Of a stretch of 64,000 nt of DNA, positions 52,021 through 61,637 are shown piece by piece. The notes below the pieces were generated by a model, which did not search any database, was not told where the DNA came from, and saw nothing but the letters and a program-made list of their open reading frames with translations. The stretch is from Terriglobia bacterium (GTDB taxonomy: Bacteria; Acidobacteriota; Terriglobia; Terriglobales; Acidobacteriaceae). Location of the stretch: contig JAIQGF010000007.1 of assembly GCA_020072845.1 (NCBI GenBank), forward strand, positions 1-64,000, in the 5' to 3' direction. The translations under genes were made by a program, and so were the position numbers. Each line of letters opens with the position of its first letter. Position 1 is the stretch's first letter.

Positions 52021-53557
52021 ATACACATGTCCCTTCTTCGGCGTCGCGGAAGACCACGGAAGAGGGTGTCACCTGCGCGCAGTTCGCTCCGGTTGCCAGG
52101 TAGTAATTGACGGGATAGGTCAGCGGCTGGGGCGGGGTCCAGTGAAGCGATTCCGACAATCGCGTATCCGCTTCGCTGGTCGGCATCACGTGTTGGCGTG
52201 CGAAGTCGGCCCAGTACACCTTGTTGTGGGTGAAGATTGGCAGGATCTCCATCATCGGTCGAGGCGCAATCACGACCGAGTCGGACGGCGTATTCTCCTG
52301 TAGCCATGCCAGGGTCCGCGGCATGCACCAGCTCAGCGCCCAACTCTCCGGGTGCGCAGCGACTTGGCTGCGCAGCCGCACGTAATCCACCAGGTGTTGC
52401 GTTGTCGCAAATCCGATCAGGAGAGCAAAAATCGAGGTGATCACGACTTTGTGGATGCGGAGTTGCGCGAGCAATGCAACCCCCATAATCGCCCATAGCG
52501 GGTTCAGCGAATCGGTGAAGTGGTACGCCTGGATCTGGCGGTTGGTGACTACGTTTTGCAGCTGCAGCGGCACGCTAGCGGCGAAAAATGCGAACAAGAA
52601 CAGAAACACTTGCGACCGGCGCCGCAACATCCAGGCCAGGACAGCACACGCGATGCAAAGCGCAAGGTGAGGCAAGACATTGTCTTCAAGCCGGCGCCCG
52701 GGCGTCATCGTGTAGGTCGGCCACCGGCGCAGTGTTTCCTGGACGATAGGATTTGCTGCGTTGCGAACTGTCCGAATCACGAAGGGTAGCGCAACTATGG
52801 CGCTGACGGCCGCCATGACTGCCATAGCGCGGCGCTGCCCGCCTTGGCTGACGAACACCAATGCAATAATTCCCGCCCAAAGCACGGCCCAGTAGAAAAT
52901 TGGCGTGTAAAAGATGGCGCCTACGGCAAGGCCGGCTACGATCGCGCGGAAGCGTGTCGGCCGTTGCCAGCAGACAGCGACAGCACCTAATGCAGCGAGA
53001 TAGAGCGTCGTGTGAAATCCGGCACTGAGGAACCGAGCATAACGCAAGAACGACGCCAATCCCGGCCGGTGGATACGCAGCATGAGCAGCGAGGGCGCCA
53101 GAACGGTGAGCAGTCCCGCGAGTGCGGCCAGCGCCGGCGGGAACTCGAACACCCAACAGATCCACACAACACCCAGGAATATCGCAGCCGGCTGCAAGAT
53201 GCGGAAGGCTGCCGCGATCCTCACGACATCCCAATGCAGAGCTCGTCCGGCTAGTGCAACCATCCGTTCCGACAATTCCGGCATGAACTTAGGCGCGTTC
53301 TCGTGTCCCGCGACATAGGGATTCCCGAGTGTGTCGCCACGCATCGCGGCCGCGGTGCGCACCATGTAAATTTGGTCATCGATGCGGAAGATCGGCAGAA
53401 TTTTCCCGGTCTGCGCGATGGAAAGCAGATGAGGGAGCGCGTACACCAGGCACACCAAGGCGAGCGCTGCCCAAATGACGGCTTGGGATTGTTTGTGCAC
53501 GGGAGATAACGAGGAGTGCGTGGATTGCCTTGCCACGGAAGCAGTCATAGCTCTCAT
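52004..53557 (-). CDS. polytopic membrane protein, glycosyltransferase-like (GT-C)
   Basis: 517 aa, about 11 membrane helices. The first periplasmic loop carries RIDDQIYMVRTAAAMRGDTLGNPY, with an acidic DD typical of GT-C enzymes, and the C-terminal domain is soluble (WLQENTPSDSVVIAPRPMMEILP). It lacks closer family signatures. Last gene of the co-directional glycan cluster; next to the integrase remnant. Confidence 0.7.
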   Translation of the reverse strand: MRAMTASVARQSTHSSLSPVHKQSQAVIWAALALVCLVYALPHLLSIAQTGKILPIFRIDDQIYMVRTAAAMRGDTLGNPYVAGHENAPKFMPELSERMVALAGRALHWDVVRIAAAFRILQPAAIFLGVVWICWVFEFPPALAALAGLLTVLAPSLLMLRIHRPGLASFLRYARFLSAGFHTTLYLAALGAVAVCWQRPTRFRAIVAGLAVGAIFYTPIFYWAVLWAGIIALVFVSQGGQRRAMAVMAAVSAIVALPFVIRTVRNAANPIVQETLRRWPTYTMTPGRRLEDNVLPHLALCIACAVLAWMLRRRSQVFLFLFAFFAASVPLQLQNVVTNRQIQAYHFTDSLNPLWAIMGVALLAQLRIHKVVITSIFALLIGFATTQHLVDYVRLRSQVAAHPESWALSWCMPRTLAWLQENTPSDSVVIAPRPMMEILPIFTHNKVYWADFARQHVMPTSEADTRLSESLHWTPPQPLTYPVNYYLATGANCAQVTPSSVVFRDAEEGTCVWQHAR

Positions 53558-53565
53558 TTAGCGCA

Positions 53566-54972
53566 TTACCTTGGAACTAGTGCATTGCCCTGGCACGTGC
53601 GAGCGCTCCAGGAATCCGCACCGGATGCGGTGAAACGGGTATCCGACGGCGCCGAAAACCGGGTTGGACTTGCCGGCGGCGACTTACTTGCGCAATCGGC
53701 AACATTTGTAGAGTTCGTCCCTAAAGCGGCAATTAACAACCAAACCAATGCGAGAAGCGCCCATCCCTGGTGGGGTAAGATGACCGACTGCCACCACCAC
53801 GACGTAGCCACGTTGCCCGGAATTCGTCCCTGCATTGTCGCTCCACCCAAGAAAGCACCCGTCGGAAACATGAATGCGAGCAGACAAATCAGGGATGCCG
53901 CGGCAACGCGACATCGAGTGATCAGAAATTGTGGCAACGCCCAAACTATTGCCAGGACGAGCAGTCCGGCATCGTACGTGCGGTGGTACGCCGGGAGCAA
54001 CGATATCGCCGATATTCCTGCCAAAGCCAGGAGACGCTGATGGGTATTCCTGAGGACCAAAATTCCCCAAATGGCCAGCGCTATCGAGAACATCAACCAT
54101 GCGAATAGGTTTGCCGCGGTACGGCTGTGCAGCACTGCATAGGACGGCATTTGCAAGTTGATCAGGTGGAAACGATTTGGACCGAGGGCGTAGTCGTGCA
54201 CGGAACCTGGCTGGAACCAGTACTGAGCGTTGCTCTCGAGCGCTTGAGCCCACGCGGGATGCAGTCTCTGAATGCGGAGCAACCCGACACCGGCGAAAAT
54301 TGCACCTGTAAAGGTAGCGGAAATCCATATCCGATGTTCTCTGGCGAGCACAAAAAAAAGCAGCAGGAAGATGACCAGTTGCGGCTTCAGCGCCGCCGCA
54401 CTTCCGAGTATCGTGCCGGCAAGGACCGGATGGTGTACACGAACCCAGACCGCGGCAACAACCAGCGCAGCAACCGAGAAACTGATCTGGCCAGTAGCAA
54501 AACCTGTGTGCAGAGGAGCAAACCCCAAGACGACCGCCAATGGTATCAGCCGTGCCTCCTTGGACAGTGTGCCTGCCCCCATTTGCCACACCGCAACACA
54601 CAACAGGATGGCAGCGGCGCAGTTTATCGCGACCCACACATGCAGTGCTTGGGGCCAGTTGAGCCACGCGATTGTGGCCAGCAGGGGCAATGCAGTGGGA
54701 GGATACATGGGCGCCAAACGCGACGATGAAGGCCGACCGGAAGCTGACTGCCACACCTCTGCGACTGTGGTTGAATCATAGGGATTGCCTCCGGCGAGCC
54801 ATGCTCTCGCGCTAACGTAAGGCTCAACGAAATCGTTGTAGTCAGACCGTGCAAGGAGGCGCAAAGGCCCGCGCACAATGAAAAGAGCGGCTGATGCGAG
54901 CACCAGAATCAATAACGGGAGCTGCGCGCGCTGTAGAAAATGGGGCAACAAATTCTTAAACGCGAACCTCAA
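53566..54972 (-). CDS. GT87-type membrane glycosyltransferase (DUF2029)
   Basis: 468 aa, about 12 membrane segments. The start ...RSDYNDFVEPYVSARAWLAGGNPYDSTTV and MYPPTALPLLATIAWLNWPQAL is the GT87/DUF2029 signature with the catalytic Asp/Tyr loop; ALKPQLVIFLLLFF follows. These enzymes use polyprenyl-phosphate-linked sugars, often mannose. Its start overlaps the end of the previous gene (ATGA). Confidence 0.88.
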   Translation of the reverse strand: MRFAFKNLLPHFLQRAQLPLLILVLASAALFIVRGPLRLLARSDYNDFVEPYVSARAWLAGGNPYDSTTVAEVWQSASGRPSSSRLAPMYPPTALPLLATIAWLNWPQALHVWVAINCAAAILLCVAVWQMGAGTLSKEARLIPLAVVLGFAPLHTGFATGQISFSVAALVVAAVWVRVHHPVLAGTILGSAAALKPQLVIFLLLFFVLAREHRIWISATFTGAIFAGVGLLRIQRLHPAWAQALESNAQYWFQPGSVHDYALGPNRFHLINLQMPSYAVLHSRTAANLFAWLMFSIALAIWGILVLRNTHQRLLALAGISAISLLPAYHRTYDAGLLVLAIVWALPQFLITRCRVAAASLICLLAFMFPTGAFLGGATMQGRIPGNVATSWWWQSVILPHQGWALLALVWLLIAALGTNSTNVADCASKSPPASPTRFSAPSDTRFTASGADSWSARTCQGNALVPR

Positions 54973-56564
54973 ATGCGGTCATTCGCGGGTACGGGTTGGC
55001 TGCGCGGTCGGATCAGCGGAACGCGCGATGGTCGAATCCGCCCCGCCGCGACCGCCGGCGCGAAACGGCGCGCTCTCATATAGGGCAGGCGCGCAGCGTT
55101 CCGATTGCGAACGACTGCCACGGGGGCCAAAACGACAAATGTCAGAAAAAATTGCTGCACGATTCCGCCAAGGTATTGCGCCATTTGCGATTCCATGGCG
55201 ACAAAGCCCGGCAGCAGCGCCATGCCGAGACCCTTCATCAGCACGCCGGCGTCGCGAGACAGCAGCAAAGCCGAGATGCAATCCAGTGCCACGCCGACAA
55301 GGGCCATGACGAAAGCGGCACCAATCCAGCCGAAGCTGATATAGCCTTCCGCCAATACTCCCACCGCAATCGACACCGAGTCGAGATTGCGTTCCGACGT
55401 CATCCCGTAGGTGACCTGATAATAACGGTTGGCATCGTTCACCGTCGGCTTTTCCTTCCAGATGGCCCGCGGAATGAGCGTGTAGGCCATGTAGGCATAC
55501 ATCGTCCAGCCCTGGTAAGGCACAATGGACGGCGTCAGATCCATAACGTTGGCGGTTTGCTGCAACAAAGAAAAGCGGCCCATGGATCCATAAACCTGCC
55601 GGCGGACAGCCTCGGGGTCCGAATCCGACAAGACGCCTTTCCATTTTTGTTGAGACATTGAAATCCAATCCGAGGCCCGAGAAACGTCGCCGGATTGGCT
55701 GTCCCTGCCCCAATACGTCGCCCGGAACTGCTCCTTGGCGGGCTGCAAAAATAGTATGTACGCGAATACGACCAGCAGGACTGCTTTCGGAATCGTGAAG
55801 CGAGTATCGAGCAGGACACACCCGGTCACCATGATGATGGCGGCACCGGTTCCCAACCACCCGGTGGCCATGCCGAACAGAAAAGTGCCGATAACAAAGA
55901 AGACCAGCAGTGCGCGTTCGTAGAGCGGTACCCAGCGCATGAGGCTGCGCCGCAGCAGGATGGCGTACGCGACCAGGGGAAGGGTACCGCGCAGGATGGC
56001 AAATACCTGACGGAACGAACCTCCAAGCATGCCGCCAAGAGTGGGGAAGTAGCGCAATGAAACCCCGAACAGCATCGCGGCCATGAGGTACTTGGGCGAC
56101 GCGGTCGAGTCGCGCAGATCAAGCGTGGGTATGGTGCGTAGCCGGCGCCCGACACCGAGATGCATCCCGAAATAAAGGGACACGATTCCGAGCAAAGCGA
56201 GTAACTGTGCTCGGAGGATTCCTTCAGCGGAGACGAAGCCTCCGGCAAAACGCCAGCTCTCTTCCCGGCTCCAAAACAGCGGCAGGCCGTACGCCAGCCA
56301 GAACATAGCGGCGATAATGGCAAAAAACGGAAAATCCTTCTCCGCCGGCGGCTTTGCTTTCCAGGAGACCCAGGAGGCCCACGCAATCTGCAACAGCACA
56401 AAAGAAAGCACTGTTTGCACGAGGGTAGGAGAACCGGCGCCGGTTAGCGAGGCGAAGGCTGTAACCAGGACAGGAAAAGCCAAATAGTGGAGCAGTTGGG
56501 CGGCGTCATCGCGCGTCCGGATATTACCTTGCGGCCGTCCGACTGGAATGTGGCGCAATGGCAT
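54969..56564 (-). CDS. Wzy-like polysaccharide polymerase candidate
   Basis: 531 aa, 11-12 membrane helices with a long periplasmic loop (about 300-390: RATYWGRDSQSGDVSRASDWISMSQQKWKG). Topology and position among glycosyltransferases fit an O-antigen/EPS polymerase, which joins repeat units in the periplasm. The sequence gives no unambiguous Wzy motif, so this is an inference from context. Coupled to the GT87 gene by a 4-nt overlap. Confidence 0.65.
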   Translation of the reverse strand: MPLRHIPVGRPQGNIRTRDDAAQLLHYLAFPVLVTAFASLTGAGSPTLVQTVLSFVLLQIAWASWVSWKAKPPAEKDFPFFAIIAAMFWLAYGLPLFWSREESWRFAGGFVSAEGILRAQLLALLGIVSLYFGMHLGVGRRLRTIPTLDLRDSTASPKYLMAAMLFGVSLRYFPTLGGMLGGSFRQVFAILRGTLPLVAYAILLRRSLMRWVPLYERALLVFFVIGTFLFGMATGWLGTGAAIIMVTGCVLLDTRFTIPKAVLLVVFAYILFLQPAKEQFRATYWGRDSQSGDVSRASDWISMSQQKWKGVLSDSDPEAVRRQVYGSMGRFSLLQQTANVMDLTPSIVPYQGWTMYAYMAYTLIPRAIWKEKPTVNDANRYYQVTYGMTSERNLDSVSIAVGVLAEGYISFGWIGAAFVMALVGVALDCISALLLSRDAGVLMKGLGMALLPGFVAMESQMAQYLGGIVQQFFLTFVVLAPVAVVRNRNAARLPYMRARRFAPAVAAGRIRPSRVPLIRPRSQPVPANDRI

Positions 56565-56589
56565 GTTGAAAGTTCTCTGCGATCAAACA

Positions 56590-57036
56590 TCAAGCCGGGG
56601 CCCGCGTTGCGTATTCACTTTTGTGCCGCTGCTGATGAATTTTTACGATGTTAGCATAGCTGCCGCCGGTTATAGCCCACGATAAAGAATGGCGTATCCA
56701 TTCGTGCATGTCCAAGAACACGGTGCTCACGCACCTCAATACCTGCGAAACAGCCGTAAGATTCTGGCACTTGTCGCGGCGCCGCTGAATGCGAGCAATC
56801 CATTCGCCGTCGCAGATGGCGAGGCGCCCCGAGGGGAATGGATCGACGGAATACACCCGGCGCACGCCGCGCCGCGCCGCCGCGCAGGAAGTCTTACCCT
56901 CGTAGCAGCCGATTTCGACGAATACCTGGGCGCCCTCCAGGTGGCGGAGAAGGAGTTCGGTTTCGGCCGCGGTGAGTTGCGAGGATTGTTCGTCCAGTCC
57001 GACGGCAACACGGAGAAAGTGAAGCAGAGCATTCAT
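56590..57036 (-). CDS. truncated SAM-dependent methyltransferase
   Basis: 148 aa. LLRHLEGAQVFVEIGCYEGKTSCAAARRGVRRVYSVDPF is a class I methyltransferase motif I-II region. The remainder (GEWIARIQRRRDKCQNLTAVSQVL...) does not match the expected domain and the protein is about 70 residues shorter than relatives, so a C-terminal frameshift or truncation is likely. The ATG overlaps the stop of the preceding gene (ATGA). Confidence 0.55.
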   Translation of the reverse strand: MNALLHFLRVAVGLDEQSSQLTAAETELLLRHLEGAQVFVEIGCYEGKTSCAAARRGVRRVYSVDPFPSGRLAICDGEWIARIQRRRDKCQNLTAVSQVLRCVSTVFLDMHEWIRHSLSWAITGGSYANIVKIHQQRHKSEYATRAPA

Positions 57037-59507
57037 GGTTGCAGCCATTCCAGCCAGCGCTTCCGGACGGTGGCGTCTGCGTAATGTGTTTCGTACTTTT
57101 CGCGGGCACCGCGCGCCAGGCGCTCGCGAAGCGGTGGATCGTCCAGAAGAGCGCGAATGCCATCGGCCAGCGCCGCCGCGCTCTCCGAATCGCATACCCA
57201 TCCGGTGCGGCCATGGTCAACGATCTCCGGCAAAACACCACTGCGAAAGCATACCGCCGGGACGCCCTTGGCCATGGCTTCGACCACCGAGCGGCCAAAC
57301 GACTCGCCATATCGCGACGGTGGAGTGGGATAGATCTGTATCTCCGCGAACCGCATGAGGCCGACGACATCCTCCCGAAATCCCCAGAGTTGCACCATTT
57401 CGTCCAGGCCACGCGAGGAAATATCCGCCCGCAGCCTGGCTTCATCGGCGCATCCGCCAAAAATGTGCAGGGCTAGATCGGGATGATCCGGCGCCAGCAT
57501 CTTCACCGCATCCAGCAAGAGGTCCGTGCCTTTGTGGTGAGACACCTGCCCCACAAAGAAAAGGTTGCGCTTGCCCGCAAATTGCCGCCGCACATCGGCA
57601 CTTTCACTCTCGCCCTGGCTCGTGTCAGTGCGAATGGAGAGGGCCGCGTTACGCTTATGCCGCAGGGCCGGGTTGCCGGCCAGCGTAATCTGCATTCCCG
57701 ACTCGGTGTTATGGATTGCGTCGGTGACGATTCGGTACGCCCAGCGTTCCACGGACGTCGGCTTCGGCGCCAGTTCGTGAAAGTGGACTAGAACACGGCG
57801 TCCGCTCAGCCGAAACCAAAGGGCCGGCAGCAGTGCCAAGCCAAGATGGTTTGCCGAAGGAAGGTAGATGGCATCCTGTCCCCGCGCTGCCCGAAGAGAG
57901 TCCATATTGCCCCGAACGAACGCCCAGAACATCCGCAAGAGGTGCGCGGCGCCGGCCGGCTTTGCCAGCCTCGGCCAGCCTTGCCAGTCGCTCAGGAACG
58001 TGTGGGCCAACTGCCGCCGTTTGATCTCCCGCAATACCGGCAAATCGAGGCGGTGCGCGGTGTAGGTCATCAGGAAAAGCGGCTCGACCTCAGGCCGGAG
58101 CAGGTCAAAGGTCTCAATCGTCGCTCGTTCCATGCCGTAGAGGGATACGTCGTTGAAGATAATCAGAACTCGAAACGTCCTGGGTTGCACGGCATTGCGA
58201 AGCGATGGGTTTGGCACCCGTTCGCGGAGCTGTCCCTGCTGCTGCACCAGGCGCGCAATGCAAGCCAGGAACTCGCGCTGCTGGCGCAGGATGTCGTGGT
58301 TTTCGGCGAACACCTGCAAACTTCGGGCCGCCAGCCGTTGCCGGTGCTCCGGTGAAGTCGCCAAGCGCACCAGTGCCGCAGCCAGCAGGTCTTTGCTTGG
58401 GCAATCCACCAACTCGGCAAACCCGCCCTCGCGCGCATAAGGCACGACGCCGCTTTGCGGAGGCGCACAAATCAGGACAGGCTTCCCTGCCGCCAGATAT
58501 TCGGCCAACTTCGATGGAAACGACGTCTGCACGACTCTCAAATGCGCGTCATCGAACGAATACGGCAAATAGAGCACATCGGCCTGGCGCAAAGCGGCCT
58601 GCACTTCCGGCTGCGGCGCCCAGCCATGCGCGTGAACCCGCTCATCGTCCCACCCGGATTGTCGCAGGTACTTCGGCAATGCTCCGTAGAGGTCCAGCGA
58701 CCACTTGATTCCCGACAACGCCGGCGATTGCAGCGCCTTCACCAGCAAGTCAATACTCGGGACGGTCACATCCGTCATCGTGCCCGCGTATGCGACCCGC
58801 AACGTGTCGCGCGCGCTACCCGGGTCTCCACTTGCCGGCTGCGCTTCCGATGCCGGCAATTGCACCTCCGACTCCACGCCGTACTCTTGCCGCAGCGCTT
58901 GCTGCATCCCCGGGGACACCGCGTAAATCTGGGTCGCGCCGCGCAAGACCCGGCGATAGCACCAGCGCGCCGCTGCGCTCGGCACCCACATCCGCGACCG
59001 CATGGAGTCAATCCAGTCATCGTGAACGACCAGGACGAAGGGCACGCGGGCCAGGCGCGCCGCCACTGCCGCTGCCAGGAAGAACATGTTGTGGGCAACG
59101 CTCAGCACCGCCGCGATGCGGTACCGGCGAATCACCCACCAGCAGTAAACGGCCAGCACCGGCAACAACGCCGGCTCCAGCAGTTGTTTCAGCCGGCCCA
59201 GCCCCCATCGTCCAGTGTTGCTGGTTTGGGGAAACGACAGGTGATGACAGTCGAGGCGGCCGCTTTGAAAGCGTTTCAGGAAGTGAGAGCCCGCCAGCAC
59301 ATGCAGCTTGTCGTTGGCATAACCCTTCAGCAACCGAGCCATCAGGATGGGTCCGGCAGTCGCATCGCACGGCGGAAATTCGAAAACGAATAGCAGTGCC
59401 GGCGCGCTCTGAGTCTCCTGGGTGGCCGGCAAACTGCTCTCGGGAGAACTGACCACGGGTCGCTGCCCCGACTTTTCCGTGGAAGTTTGCTGGGGGACGG
59501 TTGGCAT
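57033..59507 (-). CDS. fused two-domain GT4-type glycosyltransferase
   Basis: 824 aa with two GT-B glycosyltransferase units in one chain. First unit (about 40-425): VLLFVFEFPPCDATAGPILMARLLKG and LYLPYSFDDAHLRVVQTSFPSKLAEYLAAGKPVLICAPP. Second unit (about 445-824): FFVGQVSHHKGTDLLLDAV and PPSRYGESFGRSVVEAMAKGVPAVCFRSG (EX7E-type). The fusion suggests two successive sugar additions by a single protein, in the cytoplasm. The N-terminal 35 residues are polar and probably disordered. Confidence 0.88.
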   Translation of the reverse strand: MPTVPQQTSTEKSGQRPVVSSPESSLPATQETQSAPALLFVFEFPPCDATAGPILMARLLKGYANDKLHVLAGSHFLKRFQSGRLDCHHLSFPQTSNTGRWGLGRLKQLLEPALLPVLAVYCWWVIRRYRIAAVLSVAHNMFFLAAAVAARLARVPFVLVVHDDWIDSMRSRMWVPSAAARWCYRRVLRGATQIYAVSPGMQQALRQEYGVESEVQLPASEAQPASGDPGSARDTLRVAYAGTMTDVTVPSIDLLVKALQSPALSGIKWSLDLYGALPKYLRQSGWDDERVHAHGWAPQPEVQAALRQADVLYLPYSFDDAHLRVVQTSFPSKLAEYLAAGKPVLICAPPQSGVVPYAREGGFAELVDCPSKDLLAAALVRLATSPEHRQRLAARSLQVFAENHDILRQQREFLACIARLVQQQGQLRERVPNPSLRNAVQPRTFRVLIIFNDVSLYGMERATIETFDLLRPEVEPLFLMTYTAHRLDLPVLREIKRRQLAHTFLSDWQGWPRLAKPAGAAHLLRMFWAFVRGNMDSLRAARGQDAIYLPSANHLGLALLPALWFRLSGRRVLVHFHELAPKPTSVERWAYRIVTDAIHNTESGMQITLAGNPALRHKRNAALSIRTDTSQGESESADVRRQFAGKRNLFFVGQVSHHKGTDLLLDAVKMLAPDHPDLALHIFGGCADEARLRADISSRGLDEMVQLWGFREDVVGLMRFAEIQIYPTPPSRYGESFGRSVVEAMAKGVPAVCFRSGVLPEIVDHGRTGWVCDSESAAALADGIRALLDDPPLRERLARGAREKYETHYADATVRKRWLEWLQP

Positions 59508-59516
59508 CAGGAAATC

Positions 59517-60572
59517 TCAGGCCGTAACGGCCCGCACGCTTGGCGTCACGAACTGTAGCAAGATTTCCTCCAGCGGCACCTGGATACGCCATTGGGGGTA
59601 GTCGGTCTGAAACCGCCCCAGGTCGCTGATGTAGCAGATGTGGTCGCCGACCCGGTTCTTGTCCACGTATTCTGTGGTCAACTTCTTCCCGAACAGGTCG
59701 CCCAGCCGGGCGATCGCCTCGATGATGGAAATCGAATTGGCTCTCCCGCCGCCCAGGTTGTACACCGCGGCGCAGCGCGGCGACTGGTAGAAGGCGAAGA
59801 ACGCGTCGCACACGTCCTGCGAGTGGATGTTGTCGCGCACCTGCTTGCCTTTGTAGCCGTAGACGCGGTACGCACGGTCTTCGCGAAAGCAGCGCGCCAG
59901 GTACGCCAGGAAGCCGTGCAACTCCGCGCTGGAATGGTTGGGTCCCGTCAAACATCCGCCGCGGAAGCATACGGTCGGCATGTTGAAATACCGCCCGTAT
60001 TCCTGCACGACCAGGTCGGCCGCCGCTTTGGATGCGCCAAACAGGCTGTGCAGCGTGGCATCAATGCGGCACGACTCGCTGATGCCATTCCAGTCTTCCG
60101 GGCGCGCATACTCCCAGCGCGTCTCCAGCTCGTTCAGCGGCAGCTCGTTGGGCGCATCGCCATAAACCTTGTTCGTGCTCATGAAGATAAACGGCGATTG
60201 CGCGCAGAACTGGCGCGTCGCCTCCAACAGGATCAGCGTGCCGGTGGCGTTGATCTCGAAATCGTCGAACGGGCGGTCCTTTGCGAGGTCGTGCGAGGGC
60301 TGAGCGGCGCAATGGATCAGCAGCGCCGGCCGCAATTGCTTCACCAGGTCGAGGATTCGGCCGCGGTCGCGGATGTCCAGCTCGTGATGTTCGAAATGAT
60401 GGCAGGTGTCGCGCAACCGCTTCAGGTTCCACGAGGTGTCGCCATCCGGCCCGAAAAACGACATGCGCATGTTGTTATCAATGCCGTGGACGCGCCATCC
60501 CAGCCGGTCAAAATAACTGACACATTCCGAACCAATCAAGCCCGAAGAGCCTGTTATCAACACCGAATTCAT
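59517..60572 (-). CDS. NAD-dependent sugar epimerase (CDP-paratose 2-epimerase-like)
   Basis: 351 aa, extended SDR. NAD motif TGSSGLIGSE (7-16); AAQPSHDLAKDRPFDDFEINATGTLILLEA; the catalytic YxxxK position reads FGASK (Phe178, Lys182), that is, Phe instead of Tyr. RGGCLTGPNHSSAELHGFLAYLARC is the CDP-paratose/tyvelose epimerase signature. It would supply an activated deoxysugar for the cluster. The missing Tyr should be checked; close relatives often show the same. Confidence 0.85.
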   Translation of the reverse strand: MNSVLITGSSGLIGSECVSYFDRLGWRVHGIDNNMRMSFFGPDGDTSWNLKRLRDTCHHFEHHELDIRDRGRILDLVKQLRPALLIHCAAQPSHDLAKDRPFDDFEINATGTLILLEATRQFCAQSPFIFMSTNKVYGDAPNELPLNELETRWEYARPEDWNGISESCRIDATLHSLFGASKAAADLVVQEYGRYFNMPTVCFRGGCLTGPNHSSAELHGFLAYLARCFREDRAYRVYGYKGKQVRDNIHSQDVCDAFFAFYQSPRCAAVYNLGGGRANSISIIEAIARLGDLFGKKLTTEYVDKNRVGDHICYISDLGRFQTDYPQWRIQVPLEEILLQFVTPSVRAVTA

Positions 60573-60611
60573 GTTGCCGCCTTGCTGGAGGAAATGGTTC
60601 AGATTGTAAGC

Positions 60612-61505
60612 TCAAATTATGAGCTTGGTGGTTAACGTCCAAGCGCCGCCGCGGCCGGAATGGACCCAGACCTTTGCTGGAAACAACACTCCTGACGAGG
60701 TCGCCCGCGGCACCCGTTTCAGTAACGGAACCACGCGCCACGCCAGGTTGCGGCGCAGCCACGATTGCGTCCGACCATACGGAATTCCGCCGTACCGACT
60801 GAGGATGGCGCCGCATTCCTCGCGGTATTCCTTTGCATACCGGTCCGTGTTCTGGTTCTTGCGGAAACGGAATCCTCCCAGCAGCGCGCGCACTCCATAC
60901 AGTTCCGCGTGCTGATAAAACCGCGCCCAGAGCTCGAAGTCGAACGCCAGCGGTACCGACGTGTCTAAATACGCCCCGGCCCGGTCCCACAGCGACCGCC
61001 GCCAGAACGTGGACTCCTGCTGGATCGCTCCGCGCGTGTACACATCCCCGCCTGGCAGGTTTGCCCCGCGCAAGAACGAATCGCGATTAAACCCATGCAG
61101 TTCTTTAACCAGCACCGCCTGACCATTCTCGTTCCACGCCGCCGGCATTGTGGTGGCCAACCACTCCACCTCCGGATGCTGCGAGAAAATCTCTGCCACC
61201 GTGGAAAATGCTCCCGGCAGGTACATGTCATCGCTGCTCAGCCACGCCATGATTTCGCCGGTCGAGCGCTGCAGTCCTTCTTGAATCGCATAGACGTGAC
61301 CCTTGTCCGGCCGTGACGTCCACCACGCCAATTGCTTTTCGTACTTGCGGATGATCTCCACGCTACCGTCAGTCGAGGCGGCGTCAATCACCATGAATTC
61401 GAGGTTGGGATAGTTCTGCCCCAAAACCGAGGCAATCGTCTGCTCCAAGTATTCCGCCCCGTTGAAATTGGGCGTCACCACGGAGATCTTGGGGGGACGG
61501 TCCAT
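60612..61505 (-). CDS. family 2 glycosyltransferase
   Basis: 297 aa, GT-A fold: KISVVTPNFNGAEYLEQTIASVLGQNYPNLEFMVIDAASTDGS (7-49), metal motif SSDDMYLPGAF (Asp92, Asp93), then AFDFELWARFYQHAELY. WcaA-like; transfers a sugar from a nucleotide donor on the cytoplasmic side. The 3' end has no overlap with the epimerase. Confidence 0.93.
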   Translation of the reverse strand: MDRPPKISVVTPNFNGAEYLEQTIASVLGQNYPNLEFMVIDAASTDGSVEIIRKYEKQLAWWTSRPDKGHVYAIQEGLQRSTGEIMAWLSSDDMYLPGAFSTVAEIFSQHPEVEWLATTMPAAWNENGQAVLVKELHGFNRDSFLRGANLPGGDVYTRGAIQQESTFWRRSLWDRAGAYLDTSVPLAFDFELWARFYQHAELYGVRALLGGFRFRKNQNTDRYAKEYREECGAILSRYGGIPYGRTQSWLRRNLAWRVVPLLKRVPRATSSGVLFPAKVWVHSGRGGAWTLTTKLII

Positions 61506-61637
61506 CCGTTTACCGGTTCACCGCCGGCCGTGAGCGCAACGCCGCCAGTGCCTCCGGGATGTTGTTATGACGCAGCAAGGCCGCTCTCTGCGCGGGCGTC
61601 GCGGCGCAATGGCTTTGCCGAAATATCCCGCTCTCTT

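Noticed and set aside
52021-52496. Upstream extension of the integrase-like frame
   Set aside because: It runs antisense-like through the membrane glycosyltransferase gene and has no recombinase motifs; only the last 30 codons look real.
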